A stretch of 64,000 bases of DNA from Caballeronia sordidicola (GTDB lineage Bacteria; Pseudomonadota; Gammaproteobacteria; Burkholderiales; Burkholderiaceae): NCBI RefSeq assembly GCF_000729995.1, contig NZ_JNFG01000199.1, forward strand, positions 670,419 through 734,418, written 5' to 3'. Position 1 is the first letter of the stretch. Every line of letters starts with the position of its first letter. The notes under the pieces were generated by a model, which made no database searches, was not told the origin of the DNA, and saw nothing but the letters and a program-made list of their open reading frames with translations. The position numbers and the translations under genes are program-made. This document shows, piece after piece, positions 8,196-17,088 of this stretch.

Positions 8196-9389
8196 TTACG
8201 CGGTGCGGCTTCGCGAGGCGTGCTCGTTCAAGGCGTTTGTGAATCTGGCGGGGTCCCAATCCTCGTCAAGTGCGCGTTGCATGAGTTCCCGCTGGCTTTC
8301 CGGCGCCAGCCCGCCGGCCGGTGGGTTCCGGTCGAGGTCGGTAGGGAACGGGTATCCCTCAGCGCAGGATGCAATTGCCGCAGTGGCTTCGGCGCCACTC
8401 ATTCGCCCCAGCGCGCGGCGCTCGCGCAATACCGGATAGACCGCCTCGCACATACTTCTACGGTCGAGCACTTCCATCGCCCGGCCATATGCAGACGAGA
8501 CTTGCAGGAGATTGGCCATGCGCTGAACGTCCGCGGTGCGATTGGCCCCCGCCGCATGAAACAGCGCGGGATTGAAAAACACGGCATCGCCCTTCGAGAG
8601 TGGCAGTTGGACGAAGTGCTCCTCGAAGTATTCGCGGAAATCTGAACGCCGCCATGCGAGGTATCCCTCGGCATATCGCTGTGAATACGGCAGGAGTTTT
8701 GTCGGCCCGCTTTCGACCGGCATATCGGTGTGTGCCACCGCCCCCTGCAAGGTAAGAAAGGCGGACATCCGGTGCACGTGCGCGGGATAACGTTCAGCAG
8801 CGCTTACAGTCTGGAAACCAAGGTGATAGTCGCGATGTGCCTGTTGAGCATCGCCGCCGGGCCGAACCACATTGACCTGCGATGTCATCTGGTAACACGG
8901 GCCGAGCCACGCTTCCGACACGGCCAAAAGCATCCGGTTCGAGAAATAATCTGCGAATACGGCCGGCGCCCGAAGGCAGAGCTTTTCTTGCGCGTTCCAG
9001 ATCCGGTCATTTGCGCCTGCCTTGGCGAAATGATCCGCGGCACCTGCGCCCTGCTCTTTCTCACTCCGGATAATGGCGTCGAAGACGGCCGTGGTGGCAT
9101 CGACGGATCGCGTGTCAGCGAACGCCCGATTGAGCACCAGCACCCCCGCACCATCCCGAAGCACGCGTGCCCATTCCGCCTCCAACTGCGCGCGGCCGGA
9201 CGCGTCGCCAATGACACCATCGAGCTGATCACAGTCGTATACGGGGATCCCCTGCCTGACGTCCGCCGCATAACGCGGCGGACACTCGTCGTCCGCTTTG
9301 AGCTGCTCCACGAATTCGTTGAGGGAGCAATCACGTTCGCTAAACCACTGCGGCCCGCAATTCGCGGCGCTTCCCTGGCTCTGTTTCAT
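8196..9389 (-). CDS. Phytanoyl-CoA dioxygenase (PhyH) family protein
   Basis: 397 residues from ATG 9389, chosen for the GGAGGG site just upstream. The family uses non-heme Fe(II) and 2-oxoglutarate to hydroxylate small substrates. The HxD iron motif is visible in QQAHRDYHLG, with the distal region around PALFHAAGANRTADVQRM supplying the second His and the 2-oxoglutarate-binding Arg. Other members act on lipids, sugars or specialised metabolites, so the substrate is open. It is divergent from the LacI-type regulator at 9482 with about 90 bases between them, which suggests that this regulator controls it. Confidence 0.88.
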   Translation of the reverse strand: MKQSQGSAANCGPQWFSERDCSLNEFVEQLKADDECPPRYAADVRQGIPVYDCDQLDGVIGDASGRAQLEAEWARVLRDGAGVLVLNRAFADTRSVDATTAVFDAIIRSEKEQGAGAADHFAKAGANDRIWNAQEKLCLRAPAVFADYFSNRMLLAVSEAWLGPCYQMTSQVNVVRPGGDAQQAHRDYHLGFQTVSAAERYPAHVHRMSAFLTLQGAVAHTDMPVESGPTKLLPYSQRYAEGYLAWRRSDFREYFEEHFVQLPLSKGDAVFFNPALFHAAGANRTADVQRMANLLQVSSAYGRAMEVLDRRSMCEAVYPVLRERRALGRMSGAEATAAIASCAEGYPFPTDLDRNPPAGGLAPESQRELMQRALDEDWDPARFTNALNEHASRSRTA

Positions 9390-9448
9390 ATGCCCTCCAC
9401 TGTGAAGCGAGCATAGCGTCCAAAGCTGACATGCGGTTATCATAAAAC

Positions 9449-9470
9449 CATCAAAAACACATCAAAAACG
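9449..9470 (+). promoter_or_regulatory. Tandem direct repeat in the PhyH/LacI intergenic region
   Basis: Two adjacent copies of an 11-base unit (CATCAAAAACA, CATCAAAAACG) end 11 bases before the LacI-type gene. The AT-rich block sits between the two divergent starts, so it is a candidate operator or an UP-type promoter element. It is not a palindrome, which is unusual for a LacI operator. Confidence 0.4.
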
Positions 9471-9481
9471 GAAACGCAGGC

Positions 9482-10522
9482 ATGGCACACCGCTTTCTGA
9501 TCAAGGAGATAGCTCTCCAGTCCGGCGTCGGGGTGGCAACGGTCGACCGCGTGCTCAATGGACGTGCACACGTTCGTGAACACACACGCAAGCGCGTCGA
9601 ACAAGCTATCAAGGAGCTCGAAAAGCAGGAGCTGCAGTTGGCGACCATAGGGCGAAAGCTCATGATCGACGTGATCGTTGAAGCTCCTGCACGCTTTGCT
9701 GACGAGATCAAGGACGCGCTTGAAACGGAACTGACGGGGATGCACCCGGTAGTCGTCCGGCCGCGATTCCTGATGCGGGAAACGATGACAACGGCTGAGG
9801 TCGTCGAAGCGCTTCAATCGATTGCACGTCGAGGAAGCCACGGCGTTGTCCTGAAGGCGCGCGATGTTCCCGAGATTGCCGATGCAATAGGCGATCTCCA
9901 ACGTCGCGGCATTCCGGTCATCACGATCTTCACCGATATCCCGTTGTCCGGACGTGTCGCCTATGCGGGGCTGGACAATCGAGTCGCCGGCGCCACTGCT
10001 GCCTATCTTGTTGCGCAGTGGCTCGGCCCACGGACTGGCAACGTCTTGATAACCATGAGCGATGAGCGGTTCAGGGGCGAGGAGGAACGCGAAATAAGCT
10101 TTCGACGCGCGTTGCGAACCCGCTATCCGCAGCTTACGTTGATTGATGCCAGTGGCGGCCACGGCCTTGACACATCCACTGAAAAGCGAGTGCTCGATGT
10201 CCTCGCCACAGACAGCAAAATAGCCGCGGTCTACTCCATGGGAGGAGGAAACGCCGCCATTCTCCGTGCACTCGAAGCACAACAGCAATCTCCGATCTGC
10301 TTTATCGGGCACGACCTGGATCGAGACAACGTGCGTCTGTTGCGCGAAGGTAAGCTGCAGGCAATTCTTCATCACGATCTGCGTCAGGACATGCGCTCAG
10401 CGTGCCAACACATCATCTGTTTCCACAAACTCCTGCCGGCGTCGGCCGTGTCGCCGTCTTCATCGGTTGTTGTCGTCACGCCCGAGAATATTCCGGAGCA
10501 TATAGCGAGCCGGTTTCGTTGA
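9482..10522 (+). CDS. LacI-family transcriptional regulator
   Basis: 346 residues. Residues 5-50 are a LacI helix-turn-helix (IKEIALQSGVGVATVDRVLNG followed by the hinge region), and residues about 60-340 are a periplasmic-binding-protein-like sensor of the sugar-binding type (VVLKARDVPEIADAI, GNVLITMSDERF, SMGGGNAAILRAL). The protein should bind DNA as a dimer and release it on binding a small ligand, probably a sugar or polyol. The likely target is the divergent PhyH gene and itself. The adjacent glucosidase gene at 10.7-13.4 kb would fit sugar control but is convergent, so the link is weak. Confidence 0.93.
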   Translation: MAHRFLIKEIALQSGVGVATVDRVLNGRAHVREHTRKRVEQAIKELEKQELQLATIGRKLMIDVIVEAPARFADEIKDALETELTGMHPVVVRPRFLMRETMTTAEVVEALQSIARRGSHGVVLKARDVPEIADAIGDLQRRGIPVITIFTDIPLSGRVAYAGLDNRVAGATAAYLVAQWLGPRTGNVLITMSDERFRGEEEREISFRRALRTRYPQLTLIDASGGHGLDTSTEKRVLDVLATDSKIAAVYSMGGGNAAILRALEAQQQSPICFIGHDLDRDNVRLLREGKLQAILHHDLRQDMRSACQHIICFHKLLPASAVSPSSSVVVVTPENIPEHIASRFR

Positions 10523-10660
10523 TAACGACGTTAGTGCAGGCGCTGCAAGCCGGCGTGATCCGAGTTGGCTTCGAAATAAACCCGGTCGGGTTGCCCGTGC
10601 GGTTGTCACCGTGCGATGCAGTATGCCCAGACACGCATGATCATTCCAGCAGCCGAAATG

Positions 10661-13414
10661 CTAACGCGCCATCGACGGTGCGGTGACTTCGGCCACCGAT
10701 GCGGCCACTGAGGCAGCATCAGGCGCCACGTGAGACAGCTTCATCATGCGCGGCTGAAGCAGCAACGCAACGAGCCCGCTCCAGCCAGTCTGATGCGAAG
10801 CGCCGACACCGCGTCCGTTGTCGCCATGAAAGTATTCATGGAACAGGACGAGATCCTGCGAACGCGGGTCGGACTGCAGCATTGGATAGGCCGCCATGAC
10901 GGGCCGCACGCCGTTTGCATCCTTGAGAAAGAGTGTGGTGACGCGCCGCGCGAGATCGTCAGCAATCTCGCTCAGTGAACAGCTGTTGCCCGATCCCGTC
11001 GGATATTCGACGCGAAACTCATCGCCGTAGTAGCGATGGAACTCATACAGCGACTCAATCAGCAAGTAGTTGACCGGCATCCAGATTGGCCCGCGCCAGT
11101 TCGAATTGCCGCCGAACGAACGCGAATCCGATTCCCCTGGTTCGTATTTGATGCAGAAGCTCGTGCCGTCATGGTCGAAGAGGTACGGTGCATCGAGATG
11201 GACGCGGGACAAAGCCCGCACGCCGTGCTCGGAGAGAAACTCGTCTTCATCGAGCGCGCGCTGCAGCAGCGCTTTCATCCGGTGTCCGCGCAACATCGAC
11301 AGCAGCGTGGTGTTGCCCTTCCCGGGTTCGGTCCAGCGCGACACCAGCTTTGCCAGGTTCGGCCGATGTTCAAGGAACCACGCCAGCCGTTCGCGCAATC
11401 CCGGCAGATGGCCGTACACCCGCTCCTCGAGCACGTGAACGGCGAAGAGCGGAATCAGCCCGACAATCGAACGAATGCGCATGGGCACACGGGTACCGTC
11501 CGGAAGGCGCAATACGTCATAGAAAAATTCGTCTTGTTCTTCCCATAACCCGGTGCTGCAGCCTTCGCTGCAACTGACCGCTTCAGCGATATACAGAAAA
11601 TGCTCGAAGAACTTCACTGCGATTTCCACATACGCGTTGTTCGTCATCGCCAGTTCGAGCCCGATCTGCATCAGGTCGAGCGCGTAGGAGGCCATCCATG
11701 CCGTGCCATCGGCCTGATCGATGTGGCCACCGGTCGGTAGCGGCGAAGACCGGTCGAAGATGCCCACGTTATCGAGCCCGAGAAAACCGCCCTGAAAAAT
11801 GTTGCGGTCATCGGCGTCCTTGCGGTTGACCCACCACGAGAAATTGAGCAGCAGCTTGTGGAACATGACTTCGAGAAACGCGTGATCGCCAACGCCCGTC
11901 ACCTCGCGGTCGAGTTCGTACACACGCCATGTAGCCCACGCATGAACCGGTGGATTCGCGTCGCCGAACGCCCACTCGTAGGCAGGCAATTGCCCGTTCG
12001 GATGCATGTAGCGCTCCTTCACGAGCAGCAGCAATTGCTGCTTCGCGAAGTCGGGATCGATCATGGCGAACGCAGCCGCATGAAATGCGAGGTCCCACGA
12101 CGCGTACCAGGGGTACTCCCACTTGTCGGGCATCGACACGATGTCGCCATTGCACATGTGCCGCCAGTCCGCGTTGCGCCCGCGCCTGCGTGCTCTCGGT
12201 GGCGTCGGCTGGCCGGGGTCACCATCGTGCCAGCGCGTCACGTCGAACTGGTAGTACTGCTTCGACCACAGCATGCCGGCTAGCGCCTGACGCTGTACAA
12301 GCCGTGCATCGGCATCGGCAATGTCGTGCTGAAGCGCCGCATAGAATTCATCGGCCTCCGCTTGCCGGCGCGCGAAGAGCGCTTCCATGTCGAGCGGCAC
12401 GGCATCCGGAGCCGAAGACGATTCTGGACGCCAGCGCAAATACAGCACCGAGCGCTCATGAGGCGCGAGCTCCAGGTGCACATGCGCAGCGGCGCGAGTG
12501 CCCCTGTCGCGCCGGATTGCCTGCTCGTCGCCGTCGATAAGGTAGTCGTTGATGCCGTCCTTGAATGGCCCGGGCCCCGCTCCATCGAAGCCGAAAATGC
12601 GGCGCATATTCGTTTCGTTTTCGCAGAAGAGCCACTCGATTGGCTGCTGCGCCGCAGCCGTCACGATCATCGTTCCCAGCGCGGGGTTACGTGCAATGAC
12701 ACGTGCGCCCTCCCGTGCATTCGGCTCCAGTTTGAGCGACGGCTTGCCGGGCTTGCCCGACCACGCCCATCTGTTGCGCGCCCAGAATTGCGGCAACACA
12801 TGAAGCGCCGCGCGGTGATCCGCACGGTTTTCGACAGTAACGCGCATCACGATATCGTCGGGTGTGTGCTTCGCGTACTCGATGCAGATATCGAAGTAGC
12901 GGTTATCGTCGAACACGCCTGTATCGAGGATTTCATATTCGGGCTGATCGGCGCCGCGCCGCCTGTTTTCGTCGATCAGGTCCTGGTAAGGGAATGCGTA
13001 ATGAGGATACCTGTACAACATCTTCATGTACGAATGCGTCGGCGTGCCGTCGAGATAGAAGTAAAGCTCCTTTACGTCCTCGCCGTGATTCCCCTGTTCA
13101 TTCGTCAACCCGAAGAGCCGTTCCTTGATGATCGGATCGTGCCCGTTCCAGAGCGCAAGCGATACGCACCAGTCGAGCGGGTCGTTGCCGAACCCGGCAA
13201 TGCCGTCCTCACCCCAGCGGTACATGCGGCTGCGCGCATGATCGTGTGGAAAGTAGTCCCATGCGGTGCCGTATTCGCTGTAGTCCTCGCGAACAGTGCC
13301 CCATTGCCGCTCGCTCAAATACGGTCCCCAGCGGCGCCATTGGTCGAGTTCCGGACCGTGAAGCCGGGCGCCTTCCTTCGACTGGAGAAGATTGACTGCG
13401 CGTAGCGGTTGCAT
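10661..13414 (-). CDS. Large glucosidase of the GH63/MGH1-like type
   Basis: 917 residues, ATG at 13414 with GGGAGA upstream. The C-terminal half has the (alpha/alpha)6-barrel features of mannosyl-oligosaccharide-glucosidase-like enzymes: DLAFHAAAFAMIDPDFAKQQ, the acidic loop HPNGQLPAYEWAFGDANPP, and the late motif SNWRGPIWMPVNYL. The N-terminal half (RWGPYLSERQWGTVREDY) matches the family's beta-sandwich part. No signal peptide is visible, so it acts in the cytoplasm, probably on glucosides or on glucosylated compatible solutes. Bacterial members are usually annotated only as 'glucosidase'; the exact substrate is not deducible. Confidence 0.88.
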   Translation of the reverse strand: MQPLRAVNLLQSKEGARLHGPELDQWRRWGPYLSERQWGTVREDYSEYGTAWDYFPHDHARSRMYRWGEDGIAGFGNDPLDWCVSLALWNGHDPIIKERLFGLTNEQGNHGEDVKELYFYLDGTPTHSYMKMLYRYPHYAFPYQDLIDENRRRGADQPEYEILDTGVFDDNRYFDICIEYAKHTPDDIVMRVTVENRADHRAALHVLPQFWARNRWAWSGKPGKPSLKLEPNAREGARVIARNPALGTMIVTAAAQQPIEWLFCENETNMRRIFGFDGAGPGPFKDGINDYLIDGDEQAIRRDRGTRAAAHVHLELAPHERSVLYLRWRPESSSAPDAVPLDMEALFARRQAEADEFYAALQHDIADADARLVQRQALAGMLWSKQYYQFDVTRWHDGDPGQPTPPRARRRGRNADWRHMCNGDIVSMPDKWEYPWYASWDLAFHAAAFAMIDPDFAKQQLLLLVKERYMHPNGQLPAYEWAFGDANPPVHAWATWRVYELDREVTGVGDHAFLEVMFHKLLLNFSWWVNRKDADDRNIFQGGFLGLDNVGIFDRSSPLPTGGHIDQADGTAWMASYALDLMQIGLELAMTNNAYVEIAVKFFEHFLYIAEAVSCSEGCSTGLWEEQDEFFYDVLRLPDGTRVPMRIRSIVGLIPLFAVHVLEERVYGHLPGLRERLAWFLEHRPNLAKLVSRWTEPGKGNTTLLSMLRGHRMKALLQRALDEDEFLSEHGVRALSRVHLDAPYLFDHDGTSFCIKYEPGESDSRSFGGNSNWRGPIWMPVNYLLIESLYEFHRYYGDEFRVEYPTGSGNSCSLSEIADDLARRVTTLFLKDANGVRPVMAAYPMLQSDPRSQDLVLFHEYFHGDNGRGVGASHQTGWSGLVALLLQPRMMKLSHVAPDAASVAASVAEVTAPSMAR

Positions 13415-13449
13415 GGAATCTCCCGATTGCGTGCTGAAATTCTACGTCA

Positions 13450-13659
13450 TTACTGATCGAGGCATTCCAGCCGGCTCCTTCGCAAACCACACCTTGCATG
13501 ATGGCCTCCTTTGGAAGAGTACCCTGCCGGCGGAACCTGCTCAACGGGGCCAGTAACCCATTCCCCTATGCCGGCTGCGCCGACCAAAATAAACACGACT
13601 GATAGCACTATCAATTTATTATCGATTTGGCCTATCTTTAATCTGCCTGTATTTTCCAT
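13450..13659 (-). CDS. Small single-span membrane protein (hypothetical)
   Basis: 69 residues from ATG 13659, which has GGAG nine bases upstream; a longer ORF reaches 13698. There is one clear hydrophobic helix (KLIVLSVVFILVGAAGI) near the N-terminus followed by a Gly/Arg-rich tail. It ends 35 bases before the glucosidase start and may be its leader gene in one transcript. No family recognised. The part after the helix may be read in the wrong frame, since a stronger ribosome site for another frame lies inside it (AAAGGAGG before 13499). Confidence 0.4.
   Translation of the reverse strand: MENTGRLKIGQIDNKLIVLSVVFILVGAAGIGEWVTGPVEQVPPAGYSSKGGHHARCGLRRSRLECLDQ
13600..13613. promoter_or_regulatory. 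Inverted repeat TGATAG-CA-CTATCA upstream of the iacF-like gene
   Basis: Perfect six-base arms with a two-base centre, in an AT-rich stretch about 120 bases before the reductase gene at 13735. It could be an operator for that gene or for the leftward small ORF. It is unrelated to the TCTGAATTCAGA element found further right. Confidence 0.35.
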
Positions 13660-13734
13660 TACAGCGCGCTCCGGCCAAATCCCTCGGTACCGTTGCACGC
13701 GTTAATCGTCAATCGAAAAGCAGCCCCACACACC

Positions 13735-14703
13735 ATGAACTCTTCCGTCATCACCGTCTGCGTCGATGCTGTGCGCGACGAAGCCCCCGGTATCCGCTCC
13801 TACGTCATCTCGCGCGTCGACGGCGCGCCGCTCGACGCATACGAACCCGGCGCTCATATCGATGTAACCAGTCCCTCCGGTGTCACCCGTCAATATTCCC
13901 TGTGTGGCGACCCGGATCTGCGGGAGCAGCATCTTTTCGCGGTCAAGCGTGAAGACGCTTCACGTGGAGGATCGAGTTCGTTGCACGACCACGTAGAGGC
14001 TGGCGCGCATCTGTCGATCGGAGCGCCGCGCAGCTTGTTTCGCCTTGACCCGGCAGCCAGCGAACATATCCTGATCGCAGCCGGGATCGGCATTACGCCG
14101 CTACTGAGCATGGCGTACCGCCTGGTTCGACAGAATGCCTCGTTCAAGCTGCATTATTTCATTCGCGACCAGGCAAGTGCTGCCTTCATCCCGTTGCTCT
14201 CGCAGCCTCCTTTCGCCGCTAATGTAGTGTTTCATTGCGGCGTCGAAGCGGATCGCGTCGATGCGGAAGTCACCGGGTGTCTAGCAGGCATCGCCCCGGG
14301 CGCTCATGTCTACACATGCGGCCCGGGCGCGTTCATGAATCGCGTGGTGAGCGTGGCGGAACAACACGTCCCCGCTGAATCGATCCATCTGGAACGGTTC
14401 GCCGCCGATCTTGATACGACCACCGCCCCCACACTCGATTCCTTCGACGTGGAAATCGCCAGCACAGGGTCGAGAGTTCGGGTGGGCAAGGGCATGTCGA
14501 TTGTGCAAGCGCTCGCGTCCATCGACATCATCGTCGACACGTCCTGTGGTGAAGGCGTCTGCGGCACCTGCATGGTGGATGTCGTCGACGGCGAGCCTGA
14601 ACATCGTGATCACTGTCTGAGCAAATCGGAACGCGCGAGCGGCACGGTCATTTGCTGCTGCGTCTCGCGCTCGCGATCTCCCGTGCTGATTCTCGACCTC
14701 TAA
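13735..14703 (+). CDS. iacF: Rieske oxygenase reductase, FMN/NAD and plant-type [2Fe-2S] (IacF-like)
   Basis: 322 residues from ATG 13735. The order is the phthalate-dioxygenase-reductase type: flavin-binding domain with RQYSL (52-56), NAD-binding domain (IAAGIGITPLLSM, 115-126; TCGPGAFM, 194-201), and a C-terminal plant-type ferredoxin with Cys271, Cys276, Cys279 and Cys309 (C-x4-C-x2-C-x29-C). It passes electrons from NAD(P)H to the terminal oxygenase at 15795. In the iac set this role belongs to IacF. It lies convergent to the LysR gene and is separated from the oxygenase genes by that regulator, so it has its own promoter. Confidence 0.85.
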   Translation: MNSSVITVCVDAVRDEAPGIRSYVISRVDGAPLDAYEPGAHIDVTSPSGVTRQYSLCGDPDLREQHLFAVKREDASRGGSSSLHDHVEAGAHLSIGAPRSLFRLDPAASEHILIAAGIGITPLLSMAYRLVRQNASFKLHYFIRDQASAAFIPLLSQPPFAANVVFHCGVEADRVDAEVTGCLAGIAPGAHVYTCGPGAFMNRVVSVAEQHVPAESIHLERFAADLDTTTAPTLDSFDVEIASTGSRVRVGKGMSIVQALASIDIIVDTSCGEGVCGTCMVDVVDGEPEHRDHCLSKSERASGTVICCCVSRSRSPVLILDL

Positions 14704-14726
14704 ATCGACCTCTGAAATCGACCTCT
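14693..14726. repeat. Threefold TCGACCTCT repeat at the iacF/LysR convergent ends
   Basis: Three copies of TCGACCTCT at 14693, 14705 and 14718, separated by AAA or GAAA. They span the stop codons of both convergent genes. This looks like slippage duplication of the end of the reductase gene; no hairpin or T-run makes it a terminator. Confidence 0.7.
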
Positions 14727-15660
14727 ACGCCTCCGCCAGCGGAAACTGATCGAAGGTCTGCACCCTCTCGCTCAGCAATTCACGGAGCCAGGCATTGCCT
14801 TCGTCGTTGTTGAAGTTCTCGTGCCAGTGCATTGAGACGGACGCACCGGGTAGCTGAACCGGCAGTTCGTAAACCTTGAAGCGGCCATCGCGATTAAAGA
14901 TCTGGGCGAGCCGGCGTGGCAGCGTCGCGTAGTAATCCGTGACGCCGAGCACGCTGGGCAACGCGACGAAGTGCGGCAATTCGAGCAGCGTATTGCGCCC
15001 GACGCCTTGCGAGCGGAACGCGTCTTCCAGTGCATGGTGACTGTGCTCGACCGACAGGATCTGCACGTGCGGCGCCGCCGTGAACGCGGCCAGATCGATT
15101 TGCGCGCCGCGCGGCAAGCCGCGACGCTTGCGCGTCATGCACACGTAAGTCTCTTCGAACAAAAGCCGATGGCACGTTCGCGCCGTGAGTTCCGGCAAAT
15201 TGCCGATCGCGAAATCCAGCCGGCTTACCCTCAACGCTTCTTCAATCTCCTCCACGGGCGTCGGCTCTATCCGCAGCTTCACGCGCGGCGCGAGCCGCTG
15301 CAAAGCCGCGCAGATCGGCGGCAAATACGCCAACTCCCCCGCATCCGATAACGACAGCCTGAAGGTCCGCGTACTGATGGCCGGATCGAACCGTTCCGCA
15401 TAACGCAGTGCTTCACGCACCGTATCCAGCGCCCGCGCCACGATAGCCGCCAGTTCGAGCGCGATGGGTGTCGGCTGCATGCCGACGCGCGTGCGGATAA
15501 AAAGCGGGTCGTCGAACAGCGTGCGCAGGCGGCCGAGCGAATAGCTGACCGCCGGCTGCGACAACGCCAGCCGCAGCCCCGCGCGCGTCAGGCTGCGCTC
15601 TTCAATGATCGCGTTGAAGACGCGCAGCAAGTTGAGGTCGACATGGTCGATGGAGGTCAT
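14725..15660 (-). CDS. LysR-family transcriptional regulator, divergent from the iacC operon
   Basis: 311 residues from ATG 15660; an upstream start at 15729 would add 23 residues without LysR character. The helix-turn-helix is standard (LNLLRVFNAIIEERSLTRAG, then LALSQPAVSYSLGRLRTLF), followed by the effector domain. The N-terminus (DLNLLRVF) resembles the NodD/NahR-like LysR branch and closely resembles the second regulator at 41342. It should bind the 135-base intergenic region and activate the Rieske oxygenase operon in response to an aromatic inducer, probably indole-3-acetate or a product. Confidence 0.92.
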   Translation of the reverse strand: MTSIDHVDLNLLRVFNAIIEERSLTRAGLRLALSQPAVSYSLGRLRTLFDDPLFIRTRVGMQPTPIALELAAIVARALDTVREALRYAERFDPAISTRTFRLSLSDAGELAYLPPICAALQRLAPRVKLRIEPTPVEEIEEALRVSRLDFAIGNLPELTARTCHRLLFEETYVCMTRKRRGLPRGAQIDLAAFTAAPHVQILSVEHSHHALEDAFRSQGVGRNTLLELPHFVALPSVLGVTDYYATLPRRLAQIFNRDGRFKVYELPVQLPGASVSMHWHENFNNDEGNAWLRELLSERVQTFDQFPLAEA

Positions 15661-15692
15661 GATATTTGCCGGATTGATGGACCTACCGATTT

Positions 15693-15709
15693 TAGATGAA
15701 TTTGACCTA
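15693..15709. promoter_or_regulatory. Candidate LysR binding site (TAG-N11-CTA)
   Basis: Between the divergent LysR and iacC-like genes the sequence TAG-N11-CTA fits the T-N11-A pattern of LysR boxes with two extra symmetric bases on each side. It lies about 86 bases before the iacC start and 33 bases before the LysR start, which suits an activator that also controls itself. Confidence 0.4.
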
Positions 15710-15794
15710 TAAGCGCTATCGGCCGACACTTCAATCCATAACTAGCGCCACGGCCCCTCCCCACCTCGGGCCTCCCACTTTACTCAGGTCATTG

Positions 15795-17087
15795 ATGAGC
15801 GATATCAATTCCACGGCCTCTCACGTCATCGATACAAGTGCGCTCTACAAGCGCGCGGAAGCCGACCGCGTTTCGCCGTCGCTTTATAACGATCCGGCGA
15901 TTTTCGAAGCGGAACTCGAACGCATCTTCTACAAGACGTGGATCTGGGTTGCGCATGAAAGCGAACTGCCGAAGCCGGGCGACTTTCGTACGACGATAAT
16001 CGGACGCCAACCGGTGATCGTGGTCCGCGACAAGACCGGTGAAATCAATGTGCTCGAGAACCGTTGCCGCCATCGCGGCGCAACCGTCTGCGAACAGCAC
16101 AAAGGCAACGCACGCGGCTTTACCTGCCCGTATCACAGCTGGACGTACGGACTCGACGGCGCACTGCGCGCATTGCCGTATGGCGATGGTTACGAGGGTA
16201 TTGTCGACAAGACCGAACTGCCGCTGAAGAGCCTGCGTGTCGGCATCTATCACGGACTGATTTTCGCGAGCTTCGATCAGTCGATCGAACCGCTGGAGGA
16301 CTTCCTGGGCGGAGCGAAACCGTGGATCGACCTGTTCATGAAACAGGGCGCGGGATTTCCGGTCAAGGCAAACGGCGAACACAAGTTCAAGTTCAAGGGC
16401 AACTGGAAGATCCAGCTCGAAAACACGACCGACCTGTATCACTTCCCCGTCGTCCACAAGTCGTGGATGAAGACCATCGACGACGAAACTGCCGCTGCGA
16501 TCACCAGCTTCATGACCAGCGACAAAGCGTTTTGCCGCTCGCTTGGCAACGGCCATAGTCTCGCCGTCCTGGTTCCCGAGATTGTCGACCTGGACGAAGA
16601 CAACGGTGCGCCGATACCGACGCGCTACGAGGCGCTGGCGGAGTCCTTGGCGAAGGACTATCCGCCCGATCAGGTAAGACGAATCGTGCGCTCGCTGATG
16701 GGCGTCGGCTTCAACCTGAACCTGTTTCCGAACCTGGCGTTATCGATGGCATTTTTCCGCGTACTGCGGCCCATCTCGGTGGAGGAGACCGAGATCCGTC
16801 ATGTGGCGCTCGGCATGGACGGCGGTCCCGAGGAAGCCAACCGCGCACGCTTGCGGGTGCATGAACATTTCCAGGGCCCATTCGGTTTCGGCAGCCCCGA
16901 CGACGCCGAAGCGTGGGAGCGCGTGCAGCGCGGCTCGCATGCGGGACCCGACGTACCGATCCTCGTCAATCGTGGATTGAACCGCGAAACCACGGCGGCG
17001 AACGGCGAGAAAACGGCACACGCCACCGACGAAACCGGCATGCGCGCCGCCTACGCGAAATGGCGCGAGCTGATGGAGCAGCAATAA
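15795..17087 (+). CDS. iacC: Rieske aromatic-ring dioxygenase, large (alpha) subunit (IacC-like)
   Basis: 430 residues from ATG 15795; the open frame extends 33 codons upstream without family character. The Rieske cluster ligands are Cys91, His93, Cys111 and His114 (CRHRG...CPYHSW). Catalytic iron ligands are His216 and His221 in DLYHFPVVH, with the C-terminal acidic region PDDAEAWERVQ giving the third ligand. In iac pathways IacC, with IacD and IacF, acts late in indole-3-acetate breakdown towards catechol. It is the first gene of a tight operon C-D-B-I-H-E; iacD starts one base after its stop codon. Confidence 0.9.
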   Translation: MSDINSTASHVIDTSALYKRAEADRVSPSLYNDPAIFEAELERIFYKTWIWVAHESELPKPGDFRTTIIGRQPVIVVRDKTGEINVLENRCRHRGATVCEQHKGNARGFTCPYHSWTYGLDGALRALPYGDGYEGIVDKTELPLKSLRVGIYHGLIFASFDQSIEPLEDFLGGAKPWIDLFMKQGAGFPVKANGEHKFKFKGNWKIQLENTTDLYHFPVVHKSWMKTIDDETAAAITSFMTSDKAFCRSLGNGHSLAVLVPEIVDLDEDNGAPIPTRYEALAESLAKDYPPDQVRRIVRSLMGVGFNLNLFPNLALSMAFFRVLRPISVEETEIRHVALGMDGGPEEANRARLRVHEHFQGPFGFGSPDDAEAWERVQRGSHAGPDVPILVNRGLNRETTAANGEKTAHATDETGMRAAYAKWRELMEQQ

Positions 17088-17088
17088 C

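Noticed and set aside
10523..10660. Rightward frame continuing past the LacI gene as a gene remnant
   Set aside because: The segment is short, has no homology signature and simply separates two convergent genes.
13209..13499. Open frame with a perfect ribosome site overlapping the glucosidase gene, as a separate protein gene
   Set aside because: Most of its length lies inside the well-supported glucosidase in another frame, and the product has no family resemblance. Kept only as a finding about the ribosome site.
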